From assembly GCF_023242315.1 (NCBI RefSeq), contig NZ_JALLIY010000007.1:62001-126000 (forward strand): a stretch of DNA of 64,000 nucleotides, written 5' to 3'. Numbering within the stretch: the stretch's first letter is position 1; each line of letters begins with the position of its first letter. The notes beneath the pieces were generated by a model that searched no databases, was not told where the DNA came from, and saw nothing but the letters and a program-made list of their open reading frames with translations. The DNA comes from Pseudomonas sp. MWU13-2105. GTDB taxonomy: Bacteria; Pseudomonadota; Gammaproteobacteria; Pseudomonadales; Pseudomonadaceae. Of the stretch, positions 38,958-47,166 are shown in pieces. The position numbers were made by a program, and so were the translations under genes.

Positions 38958-39241
38958 TGGGTGTCAGATAAGTTTGTGCCGCCTGTGCCGCGAAGAGGCC
39001 GGCACTGACAACAACGATTTCATATGAAAACGCGACGCTGAAATGTCGCTCGCAGGACATGAGCGCCCTCAAATAGTGCGCCTTGTACCTGGATTTGCTA
39101 GCATGTCCGCCTCTTTGCGTCCGCAGCCCACAAGGCCGCCGCGCGCTAAACGGGTCAACCCCATACGGGTCGACAGCATTTCCCTCACCCTACGGGAAAT
39201 CCCTCTCTAAATTCCGATTCAGCAGTGTGGTATTTCCTTAA

Positions 39242-40555
39242 ATGAAAGTGTTGAAAGGCCAGGACATCCTGGCACTTGGTTTCATGACTTTTGCCCTGTT
39301 CGTCGGGGCCGGCAACATCATCTTCCCGCCGATCGTCGGTTTGCAGTCCGGGCCCCATGTCTGGATGGCGGCGCTGGGCTTCCTGATCACCGCGGTCGGC
39401 CTGCCGGTCATCACCGTGGTCGCGCTGGCCAAGGTCGGCGGCGCCATGGATGACCTGAGCAGTCCCATCGGCAAGCTCGCCGGCGGCTTGTTGGCCGCGG
39501 CCTGCTACCTGGCGGTCGGCCCATTGTTCGCCACCCCGCGCACGGCCACCGTATCCTTCGAAGTCGGCCTGGCGCCGTTGACCGGTGAAAGCCCGCTGGC
39601 GCTGTTGCTCTACAGCTCGGTGTACTTCCTGCTGGTGTTCTTCATCTCCCTGTACCCTGGGCGTTTGCTGGACACCGTCGGCCGTTTCCTCGCACCGCTG
39701 AAGATCATTGCCCTGGCAGCCCTGGGGATCGCGGCGTTTGCCTTGCCGGCCGGCGATATCGGCACCGCCACTCCCGAGTACGTCGCGGCCCCGTTCTCCC
39801 AGGGCTTTATCAATGGCTACCTGACCATGGATACCCTCGGCGCCCTGGTGTTCGGTATCGTCATCGTCAATGCCATCCGTTCCCGTGGCGTCGATTCGCC
39901 CCGGCTGATCACCCGCTACGCGATCATTGCCGGACTGATTGCCGGGGTCGGCCTGGCGCTGGTGTACATCAGCCTGTTCCGCCTGGGTTCGGGCAGCCAT
40001 GAAATAGCGACCGGGGCCAGCAATGGCGCGGCGGTGCTGCACGCCTATGTGCAACACACCTTCGGCTCCCTCGGCAGCGGTTTCCTCGCGGTGTTGATCT
40101 CCCTGGCGTGCCTGGTGACGGCGGTGGGCCTGACCTGCGCCTGCGCCGAGTACTTCAGCCGTGTCCTGCCGCTGTCGTACAAGAACCTGGTGATCATCCT
40201 GGCGGCGTTCTCGCTGCTGGTGTCGAACCTGGGGCTGACCAAGCTGATTGCCTTCTCGATCCCGGTCCTGACCGCGATCTACCCGCCGTGCATCGCCCTG
40301 GTGGCCCTGAGCTTCTGCCAGTCGTTCTGGCATGCGCAGGGGCGTATCGTCGGGCCGGTGATGCTGGTGTCGTTGCTGTTCGGCATGATCGACGCCCTCA
40401 AGGGCGCCGGGCTGGCGGACTGGATGCCGACGCAACTGTCGCACCTGCCGCTGAGCGAGCAGGGCCTGGCGTGGCTGGTGCCGTCGGTGGTGATGCTGGC
40501 GATTGCAGTGCTGATCGACCGCCTGCTTGGCAAGCGCAGCGAAGCCCTGGCCTGA
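39242..40555 (+). CDS. braB: Branched-chain amino acid:cation symporter (LIVCS, BraB/BrnQ)
   Basis: A 437-residue transporter with about 12 transmembrane helices. Family motifs are [37 protein letters not shown], and [13 protein letters not shown] late in the sequence. LIVCS proteins take up leucine, isoleucine and valine with sodium or protons. The position directly after sucD is that of braB in P. aeruginosa, as I recall. No clear Shine-Dalgarno precedes the ATG. A strong terminator follows at 40592. BraZ is an alternative name if synteny is misread. Confidence 0.9.
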   Translation: MKVLKGQDILALGFMTFALFVGAGNIIFPPIVGLQSGPHVWMAALGFLITAVGLPVITVVALAKVGGAMDDLSSPIGKLAGGLLAAACYLAVGPLFATPRTATVSFEVGLAPLTGESPLALLLYSSVYFLLVFFISLYPGRLLDTVGRFLAPLKIIALAALGIAAFALPAGDIGTATPEYVAAPFSQGFINGYLTMDTLGALVFGIVIVNAIRSRGVDSPRLITRYAIIAGLIAGVGLALVYISLFRLGSGSHEIATGASNGAAVLHAYVQHTFGSLGSGFLAVLISLACLVTAVGLTCACAEYFSRVLPLSYKNLVIILAAFSLLVSNLGLTKLIAFSIPVLTAIYPPCIALVALSFCQSFWHAQGRIVGPVMLVSLLFGMIDALKGAGLADWMPTQLSHLPLSEQGLAWLVPSVVMLAIAVLIDRLLGKRSEALA

Positions 40556-40591
40556 GGCGCCCGCCCGCGGCGGATTGTGGATAAGTAAGCG

Positions 40592-40627
40592 TGCCCTGTG
40601 TCGGATGGCGACATGGGGCATTTTTTT
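40592..40627 (+). terminator. Rho-independent terminator of braB
   Basis: An eleven-base-pair stem (TGCCCTGTGTC with GACATGGGGCA, two G-T pairs) and seven-base loop are followed by seven T. Confidence 0.9.
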
Positions 40628-40663
40628 GCCACCCTGCCATCCCGTCAATGTATTATTGCGAGC

Positions 40664-41296
40664 ATGCCTAATACCGATCCTGCCAAAAAAACCGCCAGCC
40701 CTCCGGTTCGTGGACGTCCTCGAGAGTTCGACGTTGCCGCTATTTCCGAGGTTGTTGCGCATGTTTTCTGGGCGCGCGGCTATCGCGGTACCTCGCTGGA
40801 CGAAATCTGCAAGGCCACCGGGCTGATGCGCGGTAGTTTGTACGGTGCTTTCGGTGACAAGCACGGCATGCTGCTGGCGGCTATCGAGCATTACAGCGAC
40901 GGCTCGATCGCCCAGTTGGCGGCTCGGCTCAATTCCAGCGAACCCGCCGATCAGTCGCTCAGGGCGGCGTTGCTGCATTACACCCGTTCCGCTTCCGCGC
41001 TCGAGGGCCTGGATGGCTGCTTCATCGTCAACACCACGCTGGAGATGATGCCGGAAGACACCCAGTTGCACGCACGCATCGAATCCTTCATGAGCCGGAC
41101 CCTGACCTTGCTGACGGCGGCGGTCATCCGTGGTCAGTCCGAAGGGGTGTTCAACTCGACCCTGAATGAGAAAACAGTGGGCGACTTCCTGCTGTGCATG
41201 ATCCAGGGGCTACGGGTATTCGGTAAAATGGTCCACGAAGAGTCACGCCTGACGGCCATTGTCGATATGTCCATGGCGGCCATTGCCAAGCGATGA
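40664..41296 (+). CDS. TetR/AcrR family transcriptional regulator
   Basis: A 210-residue TetR regulator. The N-terminal helix-turn-helix spans residues ~15-62 (VRGRPREFDVAAISEVVAHV, then GYRGTSLDEICKATGLMRGS, then LYGAFGDKHGML). The C-terminal ligand domain contains LEGLDGCFIVNTTLEMMPED. I start at the ATG at 40664, just after the braB terminator, because the longer frame from 40598 includes that terminator. It is convergent with the methyltransferase gene at the edge of the accessory cluster. It could regulate braB, the cluster, or something distant; nothing in the sequence settles this. Confidence 0.88.
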   Translation: MPNTDPAKKTASPPVRGRPREFDVAAISEVVAHVFWARGYRGTSLDEICKATGLMRGSLYGAFGDKHGMLLAAIEHYSDGSIAQLAARLNSSEPADQSLRAALLHYTRSASALEGLDGCFIVNTTLEMMPEDTQLHARIESFMSRTLTLLTAAVIRGQSEGVFNSTLNEKTVGDFLLCMIQGLRVFGKMVHEESRLTAIVDMSMAAIAKR

Positions 41297-41347
41297 CCAC
41301 CCCGGCTGGGGTGGCCATCGGTTCAGTCTGCGCGTCGATCTAGCTCA

Positions 41348-42178
41348 TCAGAGCTTCTTGAACACATACTGGTAGACGCTGCTGGACACTTTCAGCTCGC
41401 CATCCTGCAGGCAATATTTTTCGATCAGTTCACGGGCGGCGTGCTTGAGCGAATCGTCGCCGATCTGCTGGGCGATGTTTTTATAGCGCAGGGTGCGGGT
41501 GTAGAAGTTCAGCACGGCGTCGACGTCCGGGAACACCATGGTGCCGTCAAACCAGGGCTTTTTGACCAGCGTTAGGGATGCCGGGACGAAGCGCTGGATG
41601 TTGGCTTCGCAGAAGCTGTTGGTACCGGCGGCGGTCAATGCCGGGCCGTCAAACGGGAAGCCGAGCGTAAGCAAGGCATGATCCTGCAGCCGATTCAATT
41701 CGTGCATCCAATCGAAGTCGGCGGTCAGCAGGCTGATGTGTCCACCTGGTTTGACCAGTGTGGCCAGTTTCTCGAACGCGACCTTGATGTCGGGTACGTG
41801 GTGCAGAACCAGGTTGGCCAGGATCAGGTCAAAAGCCCCTTGCTCAAACGGTGCCTCCTCGATGGAGGACTGAATGAACCGATGATTGCCCGGCAGGCCT
41901 TCCACGCGCTCACGTGTGGCTTGCACCATTTCCGGGGAGATATCGATCGCGGTGATATTGACGTCCTTGGAGCGCGCCACGGCATCGCTGAACCGGCCCA
42001 GGCCGGCACCCGCATCAAGTACCTCGGTGAACTTCAGCTCTTTGAGTTGCTCGGCATACCATTGGCTGATCGGGTGTTTAGCCAGGGTTTCCCAAGAGTC
42101 GGACCGCTGCTTGTAGTCTTCTGTCGTTGCGTAATGCGCTTCCAGATGCTTGCGGTCAAAGTACGTATTGAGGCCCAT
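41348..42178 (-). CDS. Class I SAM-dependent methyltransferase
   Basis: A 276-residue methyltransferase. SAM motif I is VLDAGAGLGRFSD; the acidic motif II loop is ITAIDISPEMVQAT; motif IV is FDLILANLVLHHVPDI. The C-terminal ~90 residues form a separate region that may bind substrate. AAGGAG lies nine bases before the ATG. It is the last minus-strand gene of the accessory block, 78 bases after the GST-like gene, with no promoter I can support between. If part of the cluster, it would methylate an O, N or C of the product. It could also be an independent core gene, since it adjoins the conserved flank. Confidence 0.8.
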   Translation of the reverse strand: MGLNTYFDRKHLEAHYATTEDYKQRSDSWETLAKHPISQWYAEQLKELKFTEVLDAGAGLGRFSDAVARSKDVNITAIDISPEMVQATRERVEGLPGNHRFIQSSIEEAPFEQGAFDLILANLVLHHVPDIKVAFEKLATLVKPGGHISLLTADFDWMHELNRLQDHALLTLGFPFDGPALTAAGTNSFCEANIQRFVPASLTLVKKPWFDGTMVFPDVDAVLNFYTRTLRYKNIAQQIGDDSLKHAARELIEKYCLQDGELKVSSSVYQYVFKKL

Positions 42179-42256
42179 CTTGCACTCTCCTTGCTGGTTA
42201 TATTTGTGGGTGAAACGTGGTGTAGCGGGTGTAGCTAAACGTGATCAGGCACAGGC

Positions 42257-42919
42257 TTATGTCAAAGCCTCGAGGCTTTGAGCAGGCACTGCGTGGTTGT
42301 CCGGGTGCGCGCGGATAAACGCCGGTTCGGCCAGGGCGTTTTCGACGACCCGGCTCAGGTTCGGCCATGGCTCGATTGCCAGGTTCAGGCGCCGGGCCGC
42401 GTAGACCTGGGGCACCAGGGCAATGTCGGCGAGCGTCGGCTGGTTGCCGTGGGCGAAGCGAGCGGCTGGGCCGCCGCTGTCGAGCAGGGCTTCAAGGGCG
42501 CTGAAACTTTCGCTGAGCCAGTGGTGTTGCCATTCGCGGACCTGTTGTTCGTTGGCCCCCTGTTGCGTTCGCAGGTAGGCCCCGACGCGCATCGCGGTCA
42601 CGTGATGGGTGTCTGCCGCGATAAGCTGGTACAGCGCCCGTACCCGGGCGCGGTCTCGTGGGGTCGATGGCAGCAGCGGTACGCCTGGATAGACCTCATC
42701 CAGGTACTCGATGATTGCCTGCGACTGCGTCAGCACCCCGCCATCTATTTCCAGGGCCGGTACCAGGCCTTGGGGATTGAGGCGCAGGTAGGGAGCCAGG
42801 CGATGTTCGCCTTGGGTCAGGTCGTGCTCCACCGACACATAATCAAGCGCCTTGAGGTTCAGGGCGATACGTACCCGATAGGTCGCCGACGAGCGATAAA
42901 AACCATGCAGTCTGATCAA
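42257..42919 (-). CDS. Zeta-class GST / maleylacetoacetate isomerase-like protein
   Basis: A 220-residue glutathione transferase homologue. The zeta signature SSATYRVRIALNLK is at residues ~10-23; LNPQGLVPALEIDGG and LTQSQAIIEYLDE make the thioredoxin-fold glutathione site. Zeta GSTs isomerise maleylacetoacetate with glutathione, but no tyrosine-degradation genes are nearby. A role in isomerising or detoxifying a cluster intermediate is therefore equally possible. The start is the unusual TTG at 42919, which overlaps the stop of the preceding gene (TTGA) and has AGGAGG six bases upstream. A 20-base perfect palindrome covers its last codons. Confidence 0.78.
   Translation of the reverse strand: MIRLHGFYRSSATYRVRIALNLKALDYVSVEHDLTQGEHRLAPYLRLNPQGLVPALEIDGGVLTQSQAIIEYLDEVYPGVPLLPSTPRDRARVRALYQLIAADTHHVTAMRVGAYLRTQQGANEQQVREWQHHWLSESFSALEALLDSGGPAARFAHGNQPTLADIALVPQVYAARRLNLAIEPWPNLSRVVENALAEPAFIRAHPDNHAVPAQSLEALT
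42262..42281. repeat. 20-base perfect palindrome at the end of the GST-like gene
   Basis: TCAAAGCCTCGAGGCTTTGA reads the same on both strands and has no loop. It encodes the final residues of the GST-like protein and could be a protein-binding site or chance. Confidence 0.5.
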
Positions 42920-44814
42920 GGTCGGCCTCCTGAAAGCACATTGGCCGAGCGATTGCAGTCATCATTGGCCGATGCGAGGTGGGCAAGCCCCTGACGCTCG
43001 GCTATCGATTCCCACAGGCCGAGGACACAACGTTGCGCGTCCTGGGTCTGACGCGAGGCGATCCCGGGACGGGGCAGGGCGTGGGTATAGAAATGCAGGC
43101 CTTCGACCGGATAGCCGATGGCCCAGAGGCGCTTTTCCGGTTTTCCAAACAGGTTGAGTGGGTGCAGGTCGGCGTCGATGTCGATGCCACCGGGGTGATA
43201 CCCGCCATTGCGATAAGGTTGGATCAAGCCGCGGGCAAGCAGGTTCTTCGTCAGCGCGGCGGCGTCGCTCAGCGGCGAATAGGTGTCCAGGCGCGCAACC
43301 ACCACGACATCGGCGTAGCGCTGCTCGATGTGCTCGGGGTAGTAGGTGTCGATCCGGAATTGGGCGCGGTCGTGATCCATGAGCAGTTGCGCGCCCGGGC
43401 CGCCGGCGATGTCGATCAGGCCGGCCTCGCGCAAGGCCAGGTATTCGAAGTTGCGCTGCCTGGGCGGGCCGAAGGAGACACGGTTGGTGATCGCGTTGAA
43501 ATGCTCGACGAAGTACTGGTGGGAGGCGGGGCTCAGGCCGCTGTATTCGACCGCCACGCGCAAAGCCTCGCGGGTGTCTCTCAAGACGTCGGTGGCGGCT
43601 TTTACCGGGCTGCCAATATTGCCTTTGAGAGCGTGGGCGAGATCATCGCGAACCAGGGATTCAAAAAAGCGCCCGAAATCCTCCTGGCTGGCGAATGCCT
43701 GGCCGTCGAGGGGCCAGAGAATCCCGTTGATCGCCACAAGCTCTTCGGCACTGGGCTCAAAACCATCAGCGGCCACCGGTTGCGCCGTTGCCGCGATTCG
43801 ATAGGCATAGGCCATTTCCTTGATGATCAAGGGCAGTACATCGTGGCGAAAGTCCAGTTGCGCGCTGCCGGTACTGGCCAGCACGCGCTCACGGCGCGCC
43901 AGCATGGCGGCTGGCGTGAAGAACTGCCCGGTGTGTTTGCCGGTCAAGCCTTTCTGGTTGATCCCGCGCGCCGCGAATGGCAGGCAGTTGCGCGAGAACA
44001 GCAGTAGCCGGGGTTCTTCGCCGGAGGCGAGGTATTTCAGCCGCCCTTCGTGCTCGATGTAACGTCCGCCTCGACCCAGGGTCAGGGCGGAAATGACATC
44101 GTGGGCGGTCAGGCCAAAGCCCTGGATGGCGACGGTTGCCAGGGAGGAAATACGATCGAGGCCCTGCGCCGGGTAGGGACTGGGGAAATAGCTCAGGAGC
44201 CGGTTATTGGCGGCTTGCTGTTCGGTGAATGCCGACAGCTCGAGGTCCTGGGCCGTCGGCTGACGGTTGCCATGCCCGGTGGCAATCACCGCGTAGTCCA
44301 CCGGATGGACGTCGCCATTCTCCAGAACCACGTCGTAGCTTTCGCCCTTGGGGATCAGGTCGATGACCTTGTGTGGCCTCGGCATGAGCGCGATGTTCGA
44401 CGGCAGTTGCCGCGCCAGGTGCTGATAGAACCAGGCCAGGTATTCCCCCAGCAGGCTGCGCGGTAGATGGTCGGCATCGGTAATGGGCTCGCCCACCTCG
44501 GCGCTGGTTCGGCAATACAGCGCCCCCACGCGACGGTAACCTTCCCGGCGTGCCCATTGCACCAGGGACAAATCCTGTTCCGCGCCGGCGAGGCTCGACG
44601 GTGCGAACATGGTCACTTGGGACGACACGGTATTAATCAACAAGTGATCGGGTTGCCGCGAATCATGTGCTCCCTCTCCGAGAGGCCGGGAGTCGAAGAT
44701 CTCGATCTGCAAGCGTGTGCCCGCCGCTAGCGTGCGAGCATGTTCCAACATCCTTTCCAGCACGGTCAGGCCTCTTGGGCCCATGCCGATGATTGCCACT
44801 TTTATTGGCTGCAT
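42916..44814 (-). CDS. Large FAD/NAD(P)-binding oxidoreductase-like protein
   Basis: A 632-residue protein starting with a Rossmann dinucleotide motif (VAIIGMGPRGLTVLERM, GxGPxG). A second nucleotide-binding-like segment is VDYAVIATGHGNRQP, and VAIQGFGLTAHDVISALTLG is a third. This layout matches the NAD_binding_9 group, distant relatives of flavin N-monooxygenases. The function of that group is largely unknown. I start at the ATG at 44814, with AGGAGG just before it; the much longer frame overlaps the MBL gene. It lies 43 bases after that gene and is coupled to the GST-like gene. In the cluster it could oxidise an amine or amide nitrogen, but this is inference. Confidence 0.75.
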   Translation of the reverse strand: MQPIKVAIIGMGPRGLTVLERMLEHARTLAAGTRLQIEIFDSRPLGEGAHDSRQPDHLLINTVSSQVTMFAPSSLAGAEQDLSLVQWARREGYRRVGALYCRTSAEVGEPITDADHLPRSLLGEYLAWFYQHLARQLPSNIALMPRPHKVIDLIPKGESYDVVLENGDVHPVDYAVIATGHGNRQPTAQDLELSAFTEQQAANNRLLSYFPSPYPAQGLDRISSLATVAIQGFGLTAHDVISALTLGRGGRYIEHEGRLKYLASGEEPRLLLFSRNCLPFAARGINQKGLTGKHTGQFFTPAAMLARRERVLASTGSAQLDFRHDVLPLIIKEMAYAYRIAATAQPVAADGFEPSAEELVAINGILWPLDGQAFASQEDFGRFFESLVRDDLAHALKGNIGSPVKAATDVLRDTREALRVAVEYSGLSPASHQYFVEHFNAITNRVSFGPPRQRNFEYLALREAGLIDIAGGPGAQLLMDHDRAQFRIDTYYPEHIEQRYADVVVVARLDTYSPLSDAAALTKNLLARGLIQPYRNGGYHPGGIDIDADLHPLNLFGKPEKRLWAIGYPVEGLHFYTHALPRPGIASRQTQDAQRCVLGLWESIAERQGLAHLASANDDCNRSANVLSGGRP

Positions 44815-44857
44815 TGTTCGAACCTCCTGGTCCGCTGCGGGGCTACGCTGAGCCCTT

Positions 44858-45712
44858 TCATTCATTTGCCCAGGGCGCCGCATCCAGCGCGAGGTTGGAA
44901 ACCGGATGTTCGTGCAGGGCGACAATGTCCGACTCACCTCTCCAGCTTGGGAACCGCAGGCGTACCGCCGGGTCGTGGCCGGGGATGATGTGTTGCGGCC
45001 CGGCGGCCAGATCTTCGATGCGCTGGTGGCCGTCGAGCATGCCGGCCACGTCAAGCACGATCGGGAATGGCCGACGCGAACGCAGGTTGTCCCAGTAATG
45101 CGCGGCATCGCTGGCCAGCACGATGAAGCCGCGCGCGGTATGCACCCGGACCACTTGCAGGCCGGCGGTATGGCCGCCCAGCAAGTGCACGCTGATGCCG
45201 GGAGCGATGGTTTTGTCGCCGTTGGCGAACTCGACCCGGCCGGCATACAGGCGCTCGATGGCAGAGGCCACATCACGCGCTTCGAAGGGTTTGCGCAGTG
45301 GTTGATGGCACATGCAGCGACCGGTGCAATAGGCCATCTCGGCTTCCTGCAGATGCAGTCGGGCATTGGGAAATGCATCGATATTGCCGGCATGGTCGTA
45401 GTGCATGTGGGTAATGACGATGTCCTGCACGGCGTTGGCATCGATGTCCAGGCGCTCCAGCAACTGGACCGGGGAGTGCAGGTAGGTGCGTTTGCGCCGC
45501 GCGGCCATTTCGGCGCTGAAACCGGTATCGACCAGAATCGTGCGCTGGCCGTCCCGGATCACCCAGATATAGAAGTCCAGGGGCATCGAAATGTCATCGT
45601 GGGGATCATCGCCCAGGTAGTTTTCAGCGCTGCGCCGCTCGCCATGGGTGGCGTAGCGCAAGGCGAAGACTTCGTAGCGGGGGACATTGGTGTCGGGCAA
45701 AGAGTGGTTCAT
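44858..45712 (-). CDS. MBL-fold hydrolase, acyl-homoserine-lactonase-like
   Basis: A 284-residue metallo-beta-lactamase-fold enzyme with a complete dinuclear metal site: HMHYDH at residues 102-107, His181 in GGHTAG, Asp202 in LASDAAHY and His246 in IIPGHDP. The arrangement resembles AHL lactonases of the AiiA/AttM group more than true beta-lactamases. The start at 45712 overlaps the kamA-like stop (ATGA), with GGAGGT upstream, so the two are translated together. It may open or close a lactone or other cyclic ester in the cluster product, provide self-protection, or quench quorum signals. No signal peptide is seen. Confidence 0.82.
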   Translation of the reverse strand: MNHSLPDTNVPRYEVFALRYATHGERRSAENYLGDDPHDDISMPLDFYIWVIRDGQRTILVDTGFSAEMAARRKRTYLHSPVQLLERLDIDANAVQDIVITHMHYDHAGNIDAFPNARLHLQEAEMAYCTGRCMCHQPLRKPFEARDVASAIERLYAGRVEFANGDKTIAPGISVHLLGGHTAGLQVVRVHTARGFIVLASDAAHYWDNLRSRRPFPIVLDVAGMLDGHQRIEDLAAGPQHIIPGHDPAVRLRFPSWRGESDIVALHEHPVSNLALDAAPWANE

Positions 45713-47082
45713 TCCGTGACCTCCAGCAGGCGTTCGTCTTCATCGATCAACTCCACCGGTATCACGGCGTCGTTGGCGGCCATCTGTTTTTCGAAGAAAA
45801 AGCGTTTTTCGCCGAAGGCCGGCACCAGGTCGTCCAACCAGGTGGCTTCGGGGTCGAACTTGGCGAAGAACGGTCGGCGCACCCACAGCGGGTCGCGGGC
45901 CTGCAGGAACTGCAGGACGAAGACCTTTTCCCCGGCGATCTCGGTGATCCCGTCAATCATCACCTTGCCTGGGAAGGCGCTCATGGACGGGCCCCTTACC
46001 GTGCGCGCCAGACCCGAGACGCTGCGGTAGGCCTGGGTGAAGATTTCATAGGCGCGGGCCAGTGGCAGGTTGAAGTACTCGCTGGGGCCGGTGTCGCGCT
46101 CGACGAACATGTAGTAGGGGATGGCCCCCAACTGCACGCCGGTGGTCCACAACTCGGCCCAGTCTTCGGGCGACTCGTTGACATGGCGGATCAGTGGTGC
46201 CTGGATGCGCAGGGTCGCACCGGTGGCGAGGATATTGCGCACCGCCGTCTGGGCGAGAGGGTGTTTCAGTTCGCGTGGGTGATTGTAGTGACCCATGATC
46301 GCCAGGTTTCGCCCGGCGGCGACAACGCTTTCGAACAGCTGCAGGAGGTCCAGGGAGTCTTTGTCGCTGATGAAGCGCTGTGGCCAGTAGGCCACCGACT
46401 TGGTGCCGATACGGATGTTCTGTATATGGGCCAGTTCGTCCGTCAGCAGGGGTTCGATATATGCTTTCAACGCCCGTGCGCTCATGACCAGTGGATCGCC
46501 GCCGGTGATCAGTACGTCAGTGACCTCGGGGTGCAGCTTCAAGTATTCGACCAGCGTCTCGGAGCTGCGTGCATTGAACTTCAGGTCCTCCATGCCGACG
46601 AACTGCGGCCAGCGGAAGCAGAAGGTGCAATAGGCATGGCAGGTTTGCCCGGCGCTGGGGAAAAACAGTACGGTTTCCCGGTATTTGTGCTGGATACCGG
46701 CCAGGGGCTTGCCGTGCAGGTGGGGCACGTTGTGGGTCATCTGCCCCGCCGGGTGCGGGTTCATCCGCTGGCGAATGCTGTTGACCAGCTTGTCGATATC
46801 CGGTTGCGGCGCGGCGGCCGCCAGTAGATCACGCAAGGCGGCATATTCGTGTTCGCGCAGCATGTCCCGATGGGGAAACGTCAGCCGATAGATAGGGTCG
46901 TCGGGGATGTTGTCCCAATCGATCAGTTCATCGAGCACGTAGTTGTTGACCCGAAACGGCAGTACCAGGGAAACCACTTCAATGACCTCGCGCTGCTCCG
47001 CCGAGAAGCGGGTCCATTGCGGTGCATTGCGGATGGTTTGCCGGGTGTAAGGTTTGAATGCCCACATTTGGTTATCGTCCAT
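45709..47082 (-). CDS. KamA-family radical SAM aminomutase
   Basis: A 457-residue lysine-2,3-aminomutase homologue. The radical SAM cluster is C148-x3-C152-x2-C155 (CHAYCTFC), followed by Arg157 at the carboxylate-binding position; TGGDPLV is the SAM-binding GGD region. Lys373 in FPGKVMID is the likely PLP lysine. By my alignment from memory, Asp293 and Asp330, which hold the lysine side chain in C. subterminale LAM, correspond to Arg329 and Ser366. That argues against lysine and toward an acidic or amide substrate. Such enzymes shift an alpha-amino group to the beta position. AGGAG precedes the ATG; its end is coupled to the MBL gene. Confidence 0.85.
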   Translation of the reverse strand: MDDNQMWAFKPYTRQTIRNAPQWTRFSAEQREVIEVVSLVLPFRVNNYVLDELIDWDNIPDDPIYRLTFPHRDMLREHEYAALRDLLAAAAPQPDIDKLVNSIRQRMNPHPAGQMTHNVPHLHGKPLAGIQHKYRETVLFFPSAGQTCHAYCTFCFRWPQFVGMEDLKFNARSSETLVEYLKLHPEVTDVLITGGDPLVMSARALKAYIEPLLTDELAHIQNIRIGTKSVAYWPQRFISDKDSLDLLQLFESVVAAGRNLAIMGHYNHPRELKHPLAQTAVRNILATGATLRIQAPLIRHVNESPEDWAELWTTGVQLGAIPYYMFVERDTGPSEYFNLPLARAYEIFTQAYRSVSGLARTVRGPSMSAFPGKVMIDGITEIAGEKVFVLQFLQARDPLWVRRPFFAKFDPEATWLDDLVPAFGEKRFFFEKQMAANDAVIPVELIDEDERLLEVTE

Positions 47083-47166
47083 GAGCCCTCTCCTGAAGGA
47101 TGGAAATCGAAGCTGAAGCCCGGCTCAAGCGGGTGGCCAGGGGGAGTTGCGAGTTCGCCGCCGGAC

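Noticed and set aside
41297..41314. CCACCCCGGCTGGGGTGG hairpin after the TetR gene
   Set aside because: The stem is good but has no T run on either strand, so I did not call it a terminator.
44815..45441. N-terminal extension of the FAD protein frame
   Set aside because: It overlaps the MBL gene in another frame; a strong AGGAGG fixes the start at 44814.
44858..45712. MBL gene as a carbapenem-resistance beta-lactamase
   Set aside because: No signal peptide, and the ligand set and length fit AHL-lactonase-like proteins better than class B beta-lactamases.
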